The notes below the pieces were generated by a model. That model saw nothing but the letters and a program-made list of their open reading frames with translations, was not told the origin of the DNA and searched no databases. The translations under genes and the position numbers were made by a program. Below are positions 6,235 through 8,154 of a stretch of 8,154 nucleotides of DNA, one piece after another (the stretch's first letter is position 1; each line of letters begins with the position of its first letter). The stretch spans positions 1 to 8,154 of the forward strand of contig JARIEH010000225.1 in NCBI GenBank assembly GCA_029256865.1, written 5' to 3'. This DNA is from Psychrobacter sp. Its GTDB lineage: Bacteria > Pseudomonadota > Gammaproteobacteria > Pseudomonadales > Moraxellaceae.

Positions 6235-7053
6235 ATGCAAGCTTGGGTAATTGGTAATTGGAAACAAAATCCAGCAACGACTAGCGAAGTTAATACGTTA
6301 TTAGAAGCATTATTGGCTGCTGTCAGCGATGACAAAGACAGCGCGATTAATAGTAGCCTTGCTTGTCAGTTAATGGTGGCACCAAGCTGCATCCACCTCG
6401 CCGCTGTGAGTGAACGTTTAAATAATACGCCAATATTATGCGCAGCCCAAGATATCAGCGCTCATAGCGATAGCATCGGTGCTTATACTGGTGACTGTTC
6501 GGCACAGCAAGTGGCTGATGCTGGCGCGTCATGGGTGATACTCGGTCATTCTGAGCGTCGTCAATATCATCAAGAGTCCAATGACGCACTTGTAAAAAAA
6601 CTCAGCAATGCCCTTACTCATGATTTAGGCGCGATACTGTGTGTGGGTGAGACGCAAGCGCAGTATGACGATAAACAAACTTTAGAGGTGCTCGACGCAC
6701 AGTTGGCTGTGATAAAAACGCTATTAGATGAGCAACCACATCTAGCTACATCAGTGGCAAAAAACTTGATTATCGCCTACGAGCCAGTATGGGCCATTGG
6801 TACTGGTAAAGTACCGACAGTGGCAGAGGTGAGTGCGACTCATCAGCATATTAAGCGCACTCTCGCTGGCTTTTCTGAGGCAATGTCTCAGACTTCCGTA
6901 TTATATGGCGGTAGTGTCAATGCAGATAATGCTGATAGCTTTGCAGCAAGCCCCGTGATAGATGGTGCACTGGTTGGTGGTGCCTCGTTAAAGGCGGATA
7001 GCTTTTTAGTGATTGCTGACGCTTTTAGTCAGGCAAAAAAACAGGCAGTATAA
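6235..7053 (+). CDS. tpiA: Triosephosphate isomerase
   Basis: TpiA interconverts dihydroxyacetone phosphate and glyceraldehyde 3-phosphate in glycolysis and gluconeogenesis, as a cytoplasmic TIM-barrel dimer. All catalytic elements are visible: N8 and K10 in IGNWKQN, H105 and E107 in GHSERR, the general base E183 in [13 protein letters not shown] (181-193, including the flexible loop 6), and the phosphate-binding YGGSV (224-228) and GALVGGASL (244-252). At 272 residues it is slightly longer than E. coli TpiA (255), with extra residues around 31-42. The normally conserved TGE after GAY is TGD here (D87). The ATG at 6235 follows AGAAGG (6219-6224). An ATG at 6228 is out of frame. No terminator follows, so transcription may continue into secG, which also has its own predicted promoter. 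Confidence 0.97.
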   Translation: MQAWVIGNWKQNPATTSEVNTLLEALLAAVSDDKDSAINSSLACQLMVAPSCIHLAAVSERLNNTPILCAAQDISAHSDSIGAYTGDCSAQQVADAGASWVILGHSERRQYHQESNDALVKKLSNALTHDLGAILCVGETQAQYDDKQTLEVLDAQLAVIKTLLDEQPHLATSVAKNLIIAYEPVWAIGTGKVPTVAEVSATHQHIKRTLAGFSEAMSQTSVLYGGSVNADNADSFAASPVIDGALVGGASLKADSFLVIADAFSQAKKQAV

Positions 7054-7129
7054 ATAGAATTAATCATTGCAACTGGTTACCACAGACGGACATCAGATAA
7101 AAAGTGCTGATAAGTTGCTAGAAGTGGCT

Positions 7130-7158
7130 TTAACAGTACCCTTGCAATCGTGTACAAT
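7130..7158 (+). promoter_or_regulatory. Predicted sigma70 promoter for secG
   Basis: TTAACA (7130-7135) and TACAAT (7153-7158) stand 17 bp apart, each one mismatch from consensus, followed by the G/C stretch GCGCC. Transcription would begin near 7165 and give a leader of about 115 nt. The leader contains a possible hairpin pairing GTTTGAT (7179-7185) with ATCAAAC (7204-7210). Confidence 0.6.
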
Positions 7159-7280
7159 GCGCCTTATTTACTGTAATGGTTTGATATGGATGGTTTAATC
7201 AGCATCAAACTATAAGTAATACTACACTATAAGAATTAATTTCTGTTATCAGTCGTCATTAAACGGCAAAAGAGGCCTCC

Positions 7281-7589
7281 ATGTTTACGTTTATATTAGC
7301 CCTGCATATTATTGTGGCGATTGCCATGATCGGCTTGATCTTGATACAGCATGGTAAAGGAGCAGATGCAGGGGCTTCTTTTGGTGCTGGATCTTCTGGC
7401 ACAGTCTTTGGGGCAGCAGGTACAGCCAACTTTTTGACCCGTGCCACCGCCGTACTGACTGTAATCTTTTTTATAACCAGTATGACGCTTGCTGTTAAAG
7501 CTCGCGAGCAAGCCGAAGATCAGTTTCGCCTAGATGCGCCTGTCTCAGCACCTCAATCACCACGTCCTTTAACGCAAAATTCTCAGTAA
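7281..7589 (+). CDS. secG: Preprotein translocase subunit SecG
   Basis: SecG is the small accessory subunit of the SecYEG inner-membrane channel; it assists SecA-driven protein export. The 102-residue protein (E. coli 110) has two membrane segments, about 3-22 and 54-72. They are joined by the conserved loop HGKGADAGASFGAG (24-37) and SSGTVFGAAGTANFL (38-52), the family signature. The tail (73-102) is polar and proline-rich, as is common. AGAGG at 7271-7275 lies 5 nt before the ATG. The tpiA-secG-tRNA-Leu order is shared with E. coli in its secG-leuU part and supports the call. No hairpin terminator follows, so read-through into the tRNA region is possible. Confidence 0.96.
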   Translation: MFTFILALHIIVAIAMIGLILIQHGKGADAGASFGAGSSGTVFGAAGTANFLTRATAVLTVIFFITSMTLAVKAREQAEDQFRLDAPVSAPQSPRPLTQNSQ

Positions 7590-7839
7590 AATTTGTGTAC
7601 GGTTATCTTACTCAAGTCGATGGTTAGACGGTTTAAAAGTTTTTTAGGGAGTAGTAAGCGCGTTCTTTGTAGTAGCCCTTGCTATTTTAGCGCGTTAGTT
7701 TTACAATGCCCTTCTGTTTTAAGATGCTGTATCGAATGTGATTGTCATCCTCGTGACATAAAGCAATATAATATATTGCCGCAAACAAAGATAAAAACAG
7801 CTTAGTAAAAAAGAAGGTTGTAGTAAGACGTAACAACAA
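7590..7839 (+). other. Spacer between secG and tRNA-Leu, non-coding
   Basis: No gene is credible here. A 70-codon frame (7593-7805) lacks a good start, ribosome site and any familiar peptide. The stretch holds a candidate promoter (7679-7707), two copies of AGCGCGTT (7657-7664 and 7689-7696), and just before the tRNA a small hairpin pairing GTTGT (7817-7821) with ACAAC (7833-7837). No terminator for secG is visible. Confidence 0.7.
7679..7707 (+). promoter_or_regulatory. Candidate sigma70 promoter for tRNA-Leu
   Basis: TTGCTA (7679-7684) and TACAAT (7702-7707) are spaced 17 bp apart, followed by GCCC. A start near 7714 would give a leader of about 125 nt before the tRNA, to be removed by processing. 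An alternative is TTGTCA (7742-7747) with TATAAT (7767-7772), whose 19-bp spacing is less favourable. Confidence 0.42.
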
Positions 7840-7924
7840 GCGATTGTGGTGGAATTGGTAGACACGCCATCTTGAGGGGGTGGTGGCGCAAGCTGTGGGG
7901 GTTCAAGTCCCCCCAATCGCACCA
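7840..7924 (+). tRNA. leuU: tRNA-Leu (anticodon GAG)
   Basis: The acceptor stem pairs GCGATTG (7840-7846) with CAATCGC (7914-7920), followed by A and an encoded CCA (7922-7924). The D region GGAATTGGTAGAC is typical of bacterial tRNA-Leu. The anticodon stem pairs CCATC with GGTGG (one G-U) around TT-GAG-GG, placing anticodon GAG at 7874-7876, which reads CUC and CUU. A long variable arm with a GCAA loop marks it as class II, and the T arm is GGGGG-TTCAAGT-CCCCC. Total 85 nt. E. coli has the same isoacceptor (leuU) directly after secG. A T6 run follows the CCA without an obvious hairpin. Confidence 0.97.
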
Positions 7925-8002
7925 ACTTTTTTACACCGTACAGTGTTAAGTCGGTTATTATAGATATGAAGCTTTTAATTTAAAGTTTATTTTAAATAAA
8001 GT

Positions 8003-8031
8003 TTGACAAGTCTATAAAACTAACATACAAT
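8003..8031 (+). promoter_or_regulatory. Strong sigma70 promoter for tRNA-fMet, with AT-rich upstream tract
   Basis: The -35 is the exact consensus TTGACA (8003-8008) and the -10 is TACAAT (8026-8031), with ideal 17-bp spacing. Transcription would begin near 8038, only about 10 nt before the mature tRNA. The 30 or so bases upstream are almost entirely A and T, including TTTATTT-T-AAATAAA (7986-8000), and resemble an UP element. This is the best promoter in the window and probably also drives genes beyond the right edge. Confidence 0.82.
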
Positions 8032-8047
8032 GTGCATTCTAAATTGA

Positions 8048-8124
<77 letters not shown>

Positions 8125-8154
8125 CTTTTAATACTGATTTTTGTACACTAAATT

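Noticed and set aside
7296..7511. Minus-strand frames opposite secG
   Set aside because: They are antisense to a clear SecG protein and lack ribosome sites.
7593..7805. 70-codon plus-strand frame after secG
   Set aside because: It has a non-ATG start, no ribosome site, unusual Cys-rich composition, and overlaps the predicted tRNA promoter region.
7719..7925. 68-codon minus-strand frame beginning MVRLGGLEPPQ
   Set aside because: Its first part is the reverse complement of tRNA-Leu, a familiar source of false proteins with GGLEPP-like peptides; there is no support for coding.
7925..7950. Terminator between tRNA-Leu and tRNA-fMet
   Set aside because: The T6 run after the CCA has no stem before it, and the small ACAC/GTGT hairpin that follows has no T tail.

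Overview
The window looks like chromosomal core sequence from a gammaproteobacterium of the family Moraxellaceae, most likely Psychrobacter. This is inferred from gene content, moderately AT-rich spacers, protein sequence character and gene order, not from a database search. No phage, insertion sequence, CRISPR array, toxin-antitoxin pair or defence cassette is visible, and codon use looks even across the genes.

Layout. Positions 1-119 hold the 3' end of a plus-strand gene resembling ppnP (nucleoside phosphorylase), followed by a Rho-independent-type terminator at 250-293. rlmB (23S rRNA Gm2251 methyltransferase) runs on the plus strand from 339 to 1109, and its last 38 bases overlap the tail of coaE, which runs towards it on the minus strand. 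Positions 1072-5816 are a minus-strand cluster in the order pilB, pilC, pilD, coaE: the type IV pilus assembly ATPase, inner-membrane platform protein and prepilin peptidase/N-methyltransferase, then the last enzyme of coenzyme A synthesis. A 418-bp spacer (5817-6234) separates pilB from the divergent tpiA and carries three perfect inverted repeats. The plus strand then carries tpiA (triosephosphate isomerase), secG (SecYEG subunit), tRNA-Leu(GAG) and initiator tRNA-fMet(CAT). This secG, leuU, metY order is the one that precedes rimP-nusA-infB in E. coli, so those genes probably follow the right edge.

How the genes work together. PilB powers pilin extrusion through the PilC platform after PilD has cleaved and N-methylated prepilins. 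Pilins themselves (pilA) are not here. CoaE is a passenger metabolic gene, an arrangement also known from pseudomonads. On the right, a translation and secretion block is served by three predicted sigma70 promoters sharing the -10 hexamer TACAAT; the one before tRNA-fMet has a consensus -35.

I do not see a convincing undescribed system. The best leads are the palindromes between pilB and tpiA (one matches the E. coli ARG-box core), the T-T 1-72 mismatch of the initiator tRNA, a four-residue insertion in the RlmB motif 3 region, and the antisense overlap of rlmB and coaE.
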